NCBI GenBank assembly: GCA_945787305.1
Contig: CALZIH010000014.1
Location: forward strand, 1-20,176
Length of the DNA: 20,176 nucleotides
Direction: 5' to 3'
DNA from: an uncultured Desulfobulbaceae bacterium
GTDB lineage: Bacteria; Desulfobacterota; Desulfobulbia; Desulfobulbales; Desulfobulbaceae
The notes below the pieces were generated by a model. It saw nothing but the letters and a program-made list of their open reading frames with translations, did no database searches and had not been told where the DNA came from. The position numbers were made by a program, and so were the translations under genes. Shown piece after piece: positions 1 through 8,041 of this stretch (the first letter of the stretch is position 1; the number at the start of each line of letters is the position of its first letter).

Positions 1-20
1 GGCTTCAACCGGGTTCAACC
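1..20. repeat. Tandem 10-bp repeat upstream of response regulator
   Basis: Two adjacent 10-base units, GGCTTCAACC and GGGTTCAACC, differ at one position and sit directly before a good -35 hexamer. The second unit contains GGTT-C-AACC, itself an inverted repeat. OmpR-family regulators usually bind direct repeats about one helical turn apart, so this could be an autoregulatory site; that is inference. The window begins at the first base of the repeat, so more copies may lie to the left. Confidence 0.35.
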
Positions 21-49
21 TTGACAGCAATACTAAACAGATACATATT
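21..49 (+). promoter_or_regulatory. Candidate sigma-70 promoter for the two-component pair
   Basis: TTGACA (21-26) is a perfect -35 consensus. It is followed 17 bases later by CATATT (44-49), a 4/6 match to the -10 consensus. The start codon of the response regulator lies at 106, giving a leader of roughly 50 bases. The call rests on consensus matching only. Confidence 0.4.
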
Positions 50-105
50 TCTTGTGTCAGTTACCCCGTACGACATATTCCGACACCTATTGCCAGACTC
101 CTGCT

Positions 106-780
106 ATGCGAATCCTTGTGGTCGAAGATGATAAAAAGATCGGTATGTTTCTTCGCAAAGGACTACGCGAAGCCGGTTACACAGTAGATCTTGCCGAGGA
201 CGGTGAAAAAGGGTTAGACCTTTTGACAACCGCCCCTTACGATACTGCTGTGGTCGATCTTATGCTGCCAAAACTTGACGGATTAAGCATGATTGAAACC
301 ATCAGAGGACAGGGGCAAACCACACCTATACTTATTCTCAGCGCTAAACGAACAATCGATGATCGAATCAAGGGGTTACAACAAGGCGGTGACGATTATT
401 TGGTTAAACCTTTTTCCTTTGGCGAACTCCTCGCCCGTGTCCAGGCACTTATCCGCAGAGGTTCAGGAAACAATGACCCTAAGATGCTTTTTGCCGGAGA
501 CTTGCAAATGGATCTTTTGCAACGAACGGTCAAACGATCGGGACAACCTCTTTCTTTGACAGCTCGTGAATTTTCCCTGTTGGAATACCTACTTCGAAAT
601 AAAGGCCGAATTGTTAGTAAAACGACGATCCTTGAAAAAGTCTACGACTATAGCTTTGACCCACAAACAAATGTGGTTGATGTCCTAATCTGTCGACTGC
701 GGACCAAAACGGACAAGGGACATGCAAACAAACTGATCCATACTGTTCGTGGAATGGGCTATGTTCTTAAAGAAGAATAA
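106..780 (+). CDS. OmpR/PhoB-family response regulator, CusR/CopR-like
   Basis: Encodes 224 residues: a receiver domain (1-115) with acidic pocket E7-D8-D9, phospho-acceptor D51, and K101 in the LVKPF motif, followed by a winged-helix DNA-binding domain (about 130-224) ending in the typical TVRGMGYVL. Residue patterns throughout (KKIGMFLRKGL, GGDDYLVKPFSF, SFDPQTNVVDV) closely follow E. coli CusR as I remember it, which places it in the heavy-metal regulator subfamily. It would be a cytosolic transcription factor phosphorylated by the kinase encoded next to it. An in-frame TTG at 52 would add 18 residues before the receiver strand; ATG at 106 gives the normal N-terminus MRILVVEDD and is preferred, although the ribosome binding site is weak. 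It overlaps the kinase gene by 20 bases. The family call is strong; metal as the signal is only inferred. Confidence 0.93.
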   Translation: MRILVVEDDKKIGMFLRKGLREAGYTVDLAEDGEKGLDLLTTAPYDTAVVDLMLPKLDGLSMIETIRGQGQTTPILILSAKRTIDDRIKGLQQGGDDYLVKPFSFGELLARVQALIRRGSGNNDPKMLFAGDLQMDLLQRTVKRSGQPLSLTAREFSLLEYLLRNKGRIVSKTTILEKVYDYSFDPQTNVVDVLICRLRTKTDKGHANKLIHTVRGMGYVLKEE

Positions 781-2137
781 CCTCCTTTATTCACCTAACT
801 TTTTACACTCGTCCCTCTTCTGCCTGCTCTGGTTTTCTCTCTTGTTGCCGGCAGGCATCCTTTCTCTTCGTTATGGAATGCAGCAACTCGATGGGAAATC
901 CTGTACAGAAACCCTTAACTTCTACCTGAGAACTTATCAGCAGCAGGGTATTACCGGCCTGCAAAAGAAAATCTCAACAGCTGCCCATCAAAAAACTATT
1001 TTTCTCCACCTGCAGACAAAAAACAATCAACTCTTTCTGGTTGCAGCTCCCCATGGCGATAAAGCCAGCCAATTACCCAATGTATCCGATATCGATGTGC
1101 ATCAGACCGGAACCTGGCTCCAACTGAACGATCAAGCCCAAGAATATTGGACAATTACATTAAAAAAACTTCCCAACAATACTATCCTCCAGGTTGGTAT
1201 CAGAACAACAGAGACTGTTATTCTGTATCAGCGCCTGAAAAAAACACTGCTTCTCATCTGGCTATTCATGAGCCCCTTAGCACTGATCCGTGCATGGTTG
1301 CTCTTCTTGAATAACCAAAAGAAATTCAGCTTGTTAACTCAAAAAATACATAACACAGCTGGGGTAACAAGCGAATCTGGAGAAGGACGCCAGCAGTTGC
1401 TGCCAGGCGAGAAAGGATTGCTTCAGGCTGTGAACCATCTGATTGGGCGTCACCAACTCCTTACACGACAACTTCAGGAGACCATGGATAATGTTTCTCA
1501 TGACCTGCGCACTCCCGTTACCCGCCTGCGGACGATAGCAGAGTATGGTTTACAGGAAAAAGGCGATGCCGGCCAACTGCGGGAGCGTCTCACCGACTGC
1601 CTTGAAGAATCCGATCGCTTACTCTCCATGCTCAACACCATGCTCAGCGTTGCCGAGGCGGAAGCACAAAGCATGGCTCTCAACCTGCAGGCTGTAGATA
1701 TACGCAATTCCATTGCAGAGGTGGTTGAACTGTACACAATTGTCGGCGAAGAAAAACACTGCTCCCTTGCCGTTGATGATACCGGGCCCGTTATGGCGCT
1801 GGTCGACCAAAACCGTATCGGTCAGGTCTGGGCAAACCTTGTTGACAATGCGATTAAATACGGCGCTTCAGAAGTACGGATTCATCTACAGCAGGAAAAA
1901 GATCAGGCAGTTATTACAATCAGCGACAATGGAATGGGTATTTCAGAGACAGAAAGAGAGCTAATCTGGAACCGTCTCTTTCGTGGCGACCGCAGCCGCA
2001 GTCAACCGGGACTGGGTCTTGGCCTCACCCTGACAAACGCTATCGTTAAAGCTCATTCGGGAACAATTACAGTACAGAGCAAACTCAATTCCGGTACGGT
2101 TTTTACCATTGCACTGCCCCGCACTCATGGATCGTAG
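761..2137 (+). CDS. Membrane sensor histidine kinase, partner of the upstream regulator
   Basis: Encodes 458 residues from ATG at 761; an in-frame GTG at 749 would add four. Two membrane segments (about 16-36 and 161-183) enclose a periplasmic sensor region of about 120 residues with no obvious metal-binding Cys/His cluster. After a HAMP-like linker come the H-box SHDLRTPVTRLR with phospho-acceptor H247, the N-box LVDNAIKYG (N363), the G1 box ISDNGMG (389-393), the F region and the G2 box GLGLGLTL (417-424), so the HisKA and HATPase domains are complete. The protein should autophosphorylate at the inner membrane and transfer phosphate to D51 of the regulator. The 20-base overlap with that gene implies translational coupling. 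The HDLRTPVTRLR H-box is also seen in QseC- and PmrB-type kinases, so the stimulus cannot be read from the sequence. Confidence 0.92.
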   Translation: MFLKKNNLLYSPNFLHSSLFCLLWFSLLLPAGILSLRYGMQQLDGKSCTETLNFYLRTYQQQGITGLQKKISTAAHQKTIFLHLQTKNNQLFLVAAPHGDKASQLPNVSDIDVHQTGTWLQLNDQAQEYWTITLKKLPNNTILQVGIRTTETVILYQRLKKTLLLIWLFMSPLALIRAWLLFLNNQKKFSLLTQKIHNTAGVTSESGEGRQQLLPGEKGLLQAVNHLIGRHQLLTRQLQETMDNVSHDLRTPVTRLRTIAEYGLQEKGDAGQLRERLTDCLEESDRLLSMLNTMLSVAEAEAQSMALNLQAVDIRNSIAEVVELYTIVGEEKHCSLAVDDTGPVMALVDQNRIGQVWANLVDNAIKYGASEVRIHLQQEKDQAVITISDNGMGISETERELIWNRLFRGDRSRSQPGLGLGLTLTNAIVKAHSGTITVQSKLNSGTVFTIALPRTHGS

Positions 2138-2189
2138 TGACAAAACTTCTGCAACACCACCCTTCAACACCTGCTGTACAGTTACATAG

Positions 2190-2208
2190 AGGTCGATTTA
2201 CAGGTCGA
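2190..2208. promoter_or_regulatory. Direct repeat AGGTCGA-N5-AGGTCGA upstream of moxR
   Basis: Two exact 7-base repeats with starts 12 bases apart lie in the noncoding gap between the kinase gene and moxR. A TATACT hexamer (2214-2219) follows five bases after the second copy. Spaced direct repeats are the usual binding pattern of OmpR/PhoB regulators. Repeats of this size do arise by chance in 20 kb, so the call is weak. Confidence 0.25.
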
Positions 2209-2252
2209 GATTGTATACTCAACCAATCGAACTTGCTCATTTTTTCCCAATC

Positions 2253-2268
2253 ATTACAGCTTTGTAAT
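2253..2268. promoter_or_regulatory. CusR-box-like palindrome upstream of the moxR-bat operon
   Basis: A perfect inverted repeat ATTACA-GCTT-TGTAAT lies 93 bases before the moxR start codon. The E. coli CusR box core, as I remember it, is TGACAANNTTGTCA; the half-sites (TTACA against TGACA) and the 4-base spacing agree, with mismatches only at the central half-site base and one spacer base. TATAAC (2268-2273), a 5/6 match to the -10 consensus, overlaps its right end. The neighbouring response regulator is CusR-like, so this is a plausible target site. Binding is inferred. Confidence 0.45.
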
Positions 2269-2360
2269 ATAACGGAAAGATTTTGGTAAGGTTATACGGT
2301 TAGAGTGCATTGAGCAGGAACGACAATACGCAATTCTTCTCACACCAGAAAGGACACACC

Positions 2361-3419
2361 ATGACAACAGAATCCGTAATCCCAGCCTCTTCAGCCCCCT
2401 TGCCTGATGCCGTTGCAGGGCATATGGACAGGTCTGCTTCGATCCAGGAAATCAATGCGTCCGTAAAAGCTGCATCGGCTTGGCTACCGCTATTAAAAAC
2501 GGAGATGAGTCGTGCAATTATCGGTCAGCAATATCTCATTGACAGGCTGCTGATCGGCCTGCTGGCCGGAGGTCATATCCTGCTTGAAGGGCTTCCCGGC
2601 CTGGCCAAGACATTATCGATCAAGACCTTGTCGACCGTTATTTCCACGGATTTTCGCCGCATTCAGTTCACCCCGGACATGTTACCGGCTGACATTATAG
2701 GTACGGAAATCTACAATCCCCGAGATACCAGTTTTGTGGTCAAACAGGGCCCGATCTTTGCGTCAATGGTTCTGGCCGATGAAATAAACCGAGCGCCATC
2801 CAAGGTACAATCGGCATTGCTGGAAGCCATGCAGGAGAAACAGATTACCATCGGTGAACAGAGTTTCTCACTTCCTGAACTTTTCCTTGTTATGGCGACC
2901 CAGAACCCCATTGAACAAGAGGGCACCTATCCCCTGCCCGAGGCACAGATAGACCGATTTATGCTTAAGGTGGTGGTGGACTATCCGAGCCAGGAAGAAG
3001 AACGTCAAATTCTTGACGCTGTCCAACACACGGATTCAAAAGTTACGGTTCAGCCGGTTATTGCACCGGAAGACATTCTTGCTGCCAGGAAGGTGGTCGA
3101 TACCGTATATCTCGATGAACGGATTAAAGATTATATCGTCTCCCTGGTTTTTGCTACCAGGTCACCCGAGCTTTTCAACCTTGATCTCAAAGGATATATA
3201 GAAACAGGCGCCTCGCCCAGGGCAACGATCAACCTCAAAGTGGCTGCCAGATGCATGGCCTTTCTCAACGGACGAGGTTACGTCATTCCCGATGATATCA
3301 AGGAGTGCGCATTAGACGTCCTGCGCCATCGCATTCGTATAAGCTACGAGGCCGAGGCCGAAGATATCACCAGCGAGGATATTATCCGGAAAATCCTTGA
3401 TACCGTTCCTGTCCCTTGA
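2361..3419 (+). CDS. moxR: MoxR-family AAA+ ATPase
   Basis: Encodes 352 residues. The AAA+ core has Walker A GLPGLAKT (77-84), Walker B VLADEIN (D140, E141), the MoxR signature around FTPDMLPADIIG (104-114), and sensor 1 N182 in ATQNPIEQEGTYPLPEAQ. The C-terminal lid (about 250-352) contains the GASPRA arginine motif. ATG at 2361 is chosen because AAGGA lies six bases upstream and because the in-frame TTG at 2310 adds a tail with no family likeness. MoxR ATPases act in the cytosol as chaperone-like partners of VWA-domain proteins; the next gene (DUF58) and the VWA genes downstream are the usual partners. The N-terminal 30 residues are variable and low in complexity. It is the first gene of a seven-gene operon, with candidate control sites in the preceding 223 bases. 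Confidence 0.95.
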   Translation: MTTESVIPASSAPLPDAVAGHMDRSASIQEINASVKAASAWLPLLKTEMSRAIIGQQYLIDRLLIGLLAGGHILLEGLPGLAKTLSIKTLSTVISTDFRRIQFTPDMLPADIIGTEIYNPRDTSFVVKQGPIFASMVLADEINRAPSKVQSALLEAMQEKQITIGEQSFSLPELFLVMATQNPIEQEGTYPLPEAQIDRFMLKVVVDYPSQEEERQILDAVQHTDSKVTVQPVIAPEDILAARKVVDTVYLDERIKDYIVSLVFATRSPELFNLDLKGYIETGASPRATINLKVAARCMAFLNGRGYVIPDDIKECALDVLRHRIRISYEAEAEDITSEDIIRKILDTVPVP

Positions 3420-3507
3420 ATACATGCAGTGCACAACCCAGGGATTTGGACCATAACAACAGGCCATACATGAATCATTTCCGTTCTACATTGGGCAGGG
3501 CTCGGAC

Positions 3508-4422
3508 ATGGAACAACAGCTGACAAAGGAAATACTAAAAAAAGTTCGCCAGGTCGAAGTACGAACCCGACGACTGGTGGATGATACCCTGGCTGGCAGC
3601 TACCACTCCGTTTTTAAAGGAAGGGGTATGAATTTTGACGAGGTGCGAGAATATGTTGCCGGCGATGAAATTCGTACCATTGACTGGAATGTTACAGCCC
3701 GTACCGGTGTCCCCCATGTAAAGAAATTCACCGAAGAACGGGAACTGACGATCCTGCTGATGATCGACGTCAGTGAATCAGGCCTGTTTGGTTCCGGTAC
3801 CCAATCCAAAAGAGAGTTGATGGCTGAGCTTGGTTCGGTGCTGGCCTTTTCAGCGGTTCGCAACAATGACAAGGTCGGACTTATCCTTTTTTCGGATTTC
3901 GTCGAACTCTATATTCCACCCAAAAAAGGTCGCTCCCATATCCTCCGTGTCATCAGGGAAATCCTCTTTTTTCAACCCGAAGGCCAAGGTACGGACATCG
4001 GCGCGGCGCTGGATTTTGTCAACCGGATAACCAAGCGCAAGTCGGTTACGTTTCTCATTTCCGACTTCTGCCTGCCAGTTGACTTTACAGATAACCTGAC
4101 GACACTTGCTCCGAAATTACAGCTCACCGGTCGCCGGCACGATCTTATCGCAATAAAGGTCACTGACCCCAGGGAACATGCATTGCCGGAAGTCGGCTGG
4201 ATTACGCTTGAGGATGCGGAAACCGGAGAGCAGATTCTTGTCAATACCAATGATGAATGGACCCGAAAGGCTTATGCCAACCTGGCCGCAGATCAACAGG
4301 AGCAGTTCAGAAAAACCGCCCTCAGTAGTGGAATCGACCTGCTTGACCTTTCAACGGAGAGTTCCTACATCAGCACCTTGATAGGATTTTTTCACTCCCG
4401 GAAAAGGAGACTTGCCCGATGA
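3508..4422 (+). CDS. DUF58 protein with VWA-like fold
   Basis: Encodes 304 residues with no membrane segment or signal peptide. The DUF58 signature runs from FKGRGMNFDEVREY (37-50) through GDEIRTIDWNVTAR (52-65). A VWA-like domain follows with a metal-site motif D87-V-S89-E-S91, T162 in GTDIGAAL, and D186 in LISDF. DUF58 proteins are regular partners of MoxR ATPases and are thought to be cytosolic adaptors or targets of them. An 88-base gap separates it from moxR; AGGG lies seven bases before the ATG. Its stop overlaps the start of the next gene as ATGA. The family assignment is secure; the biochemical role is not established for the family. Confidence 0.93.
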   Translation: MEQQLTKEILKKVRQVEVRTRRLVDDTLAGSYHSVFKGRGMNFDEVREYVAGDEIRTIDWNVTARTGVPHVKKFTEERELTILLMIDVSESGLFGSGTQSKRELMAELGSVLAFSAVRNNDKVGLILFSDFVELYIPPKKGRSHILRVIREILFFQPEGQGTDIGAALDFVNRITKRKSVTFLISDFCLPVDFTDNLTTLAPKLQLTGRRHDLIAIKVTDPREHALPEVGWITLEDAETGEQILVNTNDEWTRKAYANLAADQQEQFRKTALSSGIDLLDLSTESSYISTLIGFFHSRKRRLAR

Positions 4423-5036
4423 AGCCCTTGCCCGTTTTTTTCATTATGTGTTATTTTCCGGCGGTCGGTCTTTTGGCAGCTACGGCACCCTCTCCCCCTT
4501 CTCATTCGCTTGCCACGCCGAACATATCAGACATCCGGGATATCAAGGAAATCATACCGCTTACCAATGGTAATCCTCTATGGTACTGGTTTGGCGGCGG
4601 TATATTTCTACTCCTCCTGCTTACCGTTTTGTTCTTGTATCTGAAAATAAATCGCCGGCCAAAGAAGCAACCGGGTTTGCAGGCCCATGAAAAGGCATTG
4701 ACAGCTCTTAAATCGGTACGATCTCTCATGACTCCTGAACAATCGAGGGTATTTGCGATCGCAATGGCTGATACTCTCCGTCAATATATCGAAGAACGAT
4801 TCCAACTCGCTGTATACAATCAGACGACCAGAGAATTTTTGTGTAACCTTATGGCAACTCCAGGCGGCATACCAGCTTCACTAGAGCATCATGAAGAGAT
4901 GTTACGCGATTGGATGAACCATTGTGACCTGGTCAAGTTTGCCCGATACCGCTTAACGGCACATGAGATGGAGCAGATGTACAGCTCAGTCACTGACTTC
5001 ATTGCCGCTACACAGCCAGGAGATGTTCAACAATGA
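4419..5036 (+). CDS. DUF4381-like inner-membrane protein of the bat operon
   Basis: Encodes 205 residues. A likely signal peptide or signal anchor (1-21) is followed by a short segment, DIRDIKEIIPLTNGNPLWYW (38-57), that resembles the proline/tryptophan stretch before the membrane helix in DUF4381 proteins. One strong membrane helix (about 56-77) leads to a charged helical cytosolic domain (80-200). That domain resembles the tail of BatD encoded further down: RQYIEERF (121-128) and EMEQ (183-186) match RRILQKRF and EMEQ there. A strong ribosome binding site AAAAGGAGA lies eight bases before the start, and the gene overlaps both neighbours as ATGA. It probably belongs to the membrane complex formed by the operon products; its molecular function is unknown. 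Confidence 0.8.
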   Translation: MKPLPVFFIMCYFPAVGLLAATAPSPPSHSLATPNISDIRDIKEIIPLTNGNPLWYWFGGGIFLLLLLTVLFLYLKINRRPKKQPGLQAHEKALTALKSVRSLMTPEQSRVFAIAMADTLRQYIEERFQLAVYNQTTREFLCNLMATPGGIPASLEHHEEMLRDWMNHCDLVKFARYRLTAHEMEQMYSSVTDFIAATQPGDVQQ

Positions 5037-6028
5037 ATGAGCTCCGTTTTGTCTATCCTCACCTTCTCTGGTTACTGGCGATTCTGCCGTTACTTCTTTT
5101 CTGGCGGGGAAGAAGTGGGCCTGCCCCTTCCCTTGTTTTCTCTTCCACATCGGTTGCCCGTATCATTGCAAAAGGAAAAAACACCAGGATAGGAAAGGTC
5201 CCCATACTTCTCAAGATATTTGCCCTGGCTCTGCTTATCATCTCTTTGGCTCGACCTCAGTATGGCAACACCACCACCGAAGTTGAAGCATCCGGTATTG
5301 ATATTCTTCTGGCAATGGATGTGTCCGGCTCCATGGAGGCTCAGGATTTCAGTCTTAATGGACGGCCTGCAAACCGGCTTGATGTTGTTCAATCAGTGGT
5401 TGCCCGGTTTATCAAGGACCGCCCCAATGACCGAATAGGGCTAGTTGCATTTGCCGGTCGACCGTACCTGGTCTGCCCGTTAACCCTGGATCACGACTGG
5501 CTGCAAAAAAGGCTGGATTCCCTGAAAACCGGTATGATTGAAGATGGCACCGCCATCGGTTCAGCCATTGCCTCCGGAGTCAACCGCCTGCGGGACCGTA
5601 AGGCGAAATCACGGATACTTATCCTGCTGACCGACGGCATGAACAATGCCGGTAAAATAGCCCCACTTACCGCAGCAGAGGCTGCTGAAACCCTGAGCAT
5701 CAAAGTATATACCATTGGCGCCGGAACCCGCGGCGAAGCACCTATGCCCGTGAGGGATCAATTCGGACGAAAACGCATGATGCGTGTTCAGGTTGACATT
5801 GATGAAGATACGCTCCGGCAGGTAGCAGATCGCACCGGGGCACAATATTTTCGCGCCACAGATACCCGTTCGCTTGAAAATATTTACAAAGAAATAAATA
5901 AACTAGAAGCTACAACTCGAAAAATCAAACATTTTTCAGATTTTCGCGAACTGTTCTCCTATACGGTAATGGGGGCGCTCTTGCTGCTCATTTCCGCTAT
6001 CGTTTTCACGGGGAAAAGGTTGCCCTGA
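5033..6028 (+). CDS. batA: BatA-type VWA membrane protein
   Basis: Encodes 331 residues. Two N-terminal membrane segments (about 8-24 and 56-73) match the aerotolerance-regulator N-terminal domain. A VWA domain (about 88-280) has a complete metal-ion-dependent adhesion site: D96-V-S98-G-S100, a threonine in DGTAIGSAI, and an aspartate in LLTDGMNNAG. A last membrane helix lies at about 309-327, so the VWA domain sits between membrane anchors, most likely on the periplasmic side. AGGAG lies ten bases upstream and the start overlaps the previous stop as ATGA. It is paralogous to the N-terminal half of the next gene, as BatA and BatB usually are. In Bacteroides the Bat proteins were linked to aerotolerance; for this organism that role is inferred. 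Confidence 0.9.
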   Translation: MNELRFVYPHLLWLLAILPLLLFWRGRSGPAPSLVFSSTSVARIIAKGKNTRIGKVPILLKIFALALLIISLARPQYGNTTTEVEASGIDILLAMDVSGSMEAQDFSLNGRPANRLDVVQSVVARFIKDRPNDRIGLVAFAGRPYLVCPLTLDHDWLQKRLDSLKTGMIEDGTAIGSAIASGVNRLRDRKAKSRILILLTDGMNNAGKIAPLTAAEAAETLSIKVYTIGAGTRGEAPMPVRDQFGRKRMMRVQVDIDEDTLRQVADRTGAQYFRATDTRSLENIYKEINKLEATTRKIKHFSDFRELFSYTVMGALLLLISAIVFTGKRLP

Positions 6029-6040
6029 CCTGAACCGATT

Positions 6041-8041
6041 ATGCCTCTTCAATTTGCTCAACCCTACTGGATAATTATTGGACTCATAGCCTGTCTGCTC
6101 GTGGCAGGATACTTACAAATTGCCGCGACCAAACGTCGGCGTGCGCTTGCCCTTTTCGCCGCTCCCAGAATGTGTAGTACATTAACACGGAACGTTTCCC
6201 ATCTACGACGGAAGATCAAAAATGCATTCTTTCTGTCTGCCCTGCTCTGTTGTTTTTTTGCCCTTGCCCGACCACAATATGGTGAAGAATGGATAGAGGT
6301 TAAACAGAAAGGCATCGATATCCTGATTGGCGTCGACACCTCCCAGTCGATGCTCGTCCAGGATATTCAACCAAACCGGCTGCAACGGGCCAAGCTCGCG
6401 ATAAAGGATTTTGTTACCTCCCTCACAGGTGACCGAATCGGTTTGATGCCTTTTGCGGGAACATCTTTTTTGATATGCCCCCTGACCACAGACTATGCTG
6501 CCTTTAATGAGACCCTAGATACCCTGTCGCCCGAGAGTATACCCTTAGGAGGAACCAACCTTGCCGAGGTCATAACGTCAGCAGGCAAAATCCTGGCTGG
6601 CGATGTAAATCATAAAATTCTCATCCTGGTTACCGATGGTGAAGACTTGAAAGGTGAAGCCTTGAAGGCTGCACAAAAGGCAGCCGATCAAAAGATGACC
6701 ATTTACACTGTGGGGGTAGGAACACCCGAGGGAGAACTTATCCCGGATACGGAAGGCAATCAGGGGGCATTCATCAAGGACGGATCAGGGAATTTTGTCC
6801 GCTCCCGGCTGGATGAAACGACACTGACTAAAATTGCTGAAATCACCAATGGTCTGTATGTCCCCCTTGGGAATACAGGTCAGGGTTTTGCCACCATCTA
6901 CCAACAGAAATTGGAACTTGTACCCAAAGAAGAACACCAAGAACGAATGCAGAGCCTTCCTATTGAAAGATTTTATTGGCCTCTTACATGCGCCCTTGTC
7001 CTCTTGGTTGCCGAATTTCTGTTATCGGGCCGAAAACCAACAAAATCCTTTCGACTTCCCGGCATCAAGACGGCAGGAAGAAGATTGTTTAACCGTAAAG
7101 AATTACTTATTGTATTGCTCTTCCCACTCTTTAGTCTTCCTGGAAACGCCAATGGTTTGACCGCCGATGAGCTCTTTCGATCCGGAGCGTTTGCTCAGGC
7201 AGAACAAGAATACACAAAAGAGCTGGACAAAGAACCGGGGAATGCAGCACTTCTCTATAACCTTGGTGGTACGCAATACAAACAAAAGGAATATGCCAAG
7301 GCAATCGCTTCCTTTGATCAAGCGTTGCAAACCGATGATCTCGGGTTACAAGCTAAAAGCTATTATAACCTGGGTAATGCTCGATATCGTCTTGGCCAGG
7401 CCACCCTACAAACAGACACTGAACATACCCTCGAGCTCTACCAACAGGCTATCGCCGCTTATGAAGGGAGTCTTGCTTTAAACCCGGACGACAAAGATGC
7501 CTCGTACAACCTTGATCTTGTGCAAAAAGAGTTAGACAAGCTCAAACAACAGCAGCAGGAAAAAAATCAGCAAGAGCAAAATAATCAAGAAAACAACAAA
7601 AATCAGGATAAAGAGCAACAGGATACAAACGGAGAAGAGCAACAACAAGACGAACAGCAGGATAACAACCAAGACAAACAATCCCAGGAGCAAAGCGATC
7701 AGGGAGCCCCTCAAGAGAGTAGCAGCACCATGGAAGAAAATTCAGCTGAAAGCAATACGAATGAAGACAAACAAGACAACAGCCAGGCTCAAAATCAGAA
7801 AGAACAGGAAAAGAGCGGGGAGATGGATACTGCTACAAATGGCGTAACAGACAAACAGGAAGAACAAAATGAGAAAGCTGAGGCAATGAGCTCAGCAGAC
7901 AAAAAAAGAAGACAACAGGGAAAGATGACCGTCCAGGAGGCTGATAGCCTTCTGGATGCACTGCAAGAGGAAGAAGGGAGATTGGACTTTGTTCCACAAA
8001 ACCCAGGCAATAATCAGGAACAACCTCTAAGGAACTGGTAA
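6041..8041 (+). CDS. BatB-BatC fusion: VWA domain plus TPR protein
   Basis: Encodes 666 residues. Residues 1-330 are BatB-like: membrane segments at about 8-24 and 62-77, a VWA domain with metal site D99-T-S101-Q-S103, GGTNLAEV and LVTDGED, then a membrane helix at about 311-328. A second hydrophobic stretch (354-370) ending in NANG looks like an internal signal sequence and is followed by TPR repeats (about 375-495; YNLGGTQYKQKEYAKAI and YYNLGNARYR are clear). Residues 500-620 are an extreme Gln/Asn/Glu/Asp-rich, probably disordered tail; a short ordered end (629-666) follows. BatC in other species is a separate TPR protein, so this is a fusion. The gene starts 12 bases after batA with no strong ribosome binding site, and its TAA overlaps the next ATG by one base. 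Confidence 0.88.
   Translation: MPLQFAQPYWIIIGLIACLLVAGYLQIAATKRRRALALFAAPRMCSTLTRNVSHLRRKIKNAFFLSALLCCFFALARPQYGEEWIEVKQKGIDILIGVDTSQSMLVQDIQPNRLQRAKLAIKDFVTSLTGDRIGLMPFAGTSFLICPLTTDYAAFNETLDTLSPESIPLGGTNLAEVITSAGKILAGDVNHKILILVTDGEDLKGEALKAAQKAADQKMTIYTVGVGTPEGELIPDTEGNQGAFIKDGSGNFVRSRLDETTLTKIAEITNGLYVPLGNTGQGFATIYQQKLELVPKEEHQERMQSLPIERFYWPLTCALVLLVAEFLLSGRKPTKSFRLPGIKTAGRRLFNRKELLIVLLFPLFSLPGNANGLTADELFRSGAFAQAEQEYTKELDKEPGNAALLYNLGGTQYKQKEYAKAIASFDQALQTDDLGLQAKSYYNLGNARYRLGQATLQTDTEHTLELYQQAIAAYEGSLALNPDDKDASYNLDLVQKELDKLKQQQQEKNQQEQNNQENNKNQDKEQQDTNGEEQQQDEQQDNNQDKQSQEQSDQGAPQESSSTMEENSAESNTNEDKQDNSQAQNQKEQEKSGEMDTATNGVTDKQEEQNEKAEAMSSADKKRRQQGKMTVQEADSLLDALQEEEGRLDFVPQNPGNNQEQPLRNW

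Noticed and set aside
52..105. TTG-initiated N-terminal extension of the response regulator
   Set aside because: The extra 18 residues precede the normal receiver start and have no counterpart in the family; ATG 106 gives the standard N-terminus.
2310..2360. TTG-initiated extension of MoxR
   Set aside because: ATG 2361 has a good ribosome binding site at the right distance, and the extension covers the likely 5' leader.
7532..7714. Very hydrophobic minus-strand open frame that looks like a small membrane protein
   Set aside because: It is the complement of the Gln/Asn/Glu codon-rich tail of the BatB-BatC fusion; CAA/GAA codons read backwards give Leu/Val/Phe, so the hydrophobicity is an artefact.
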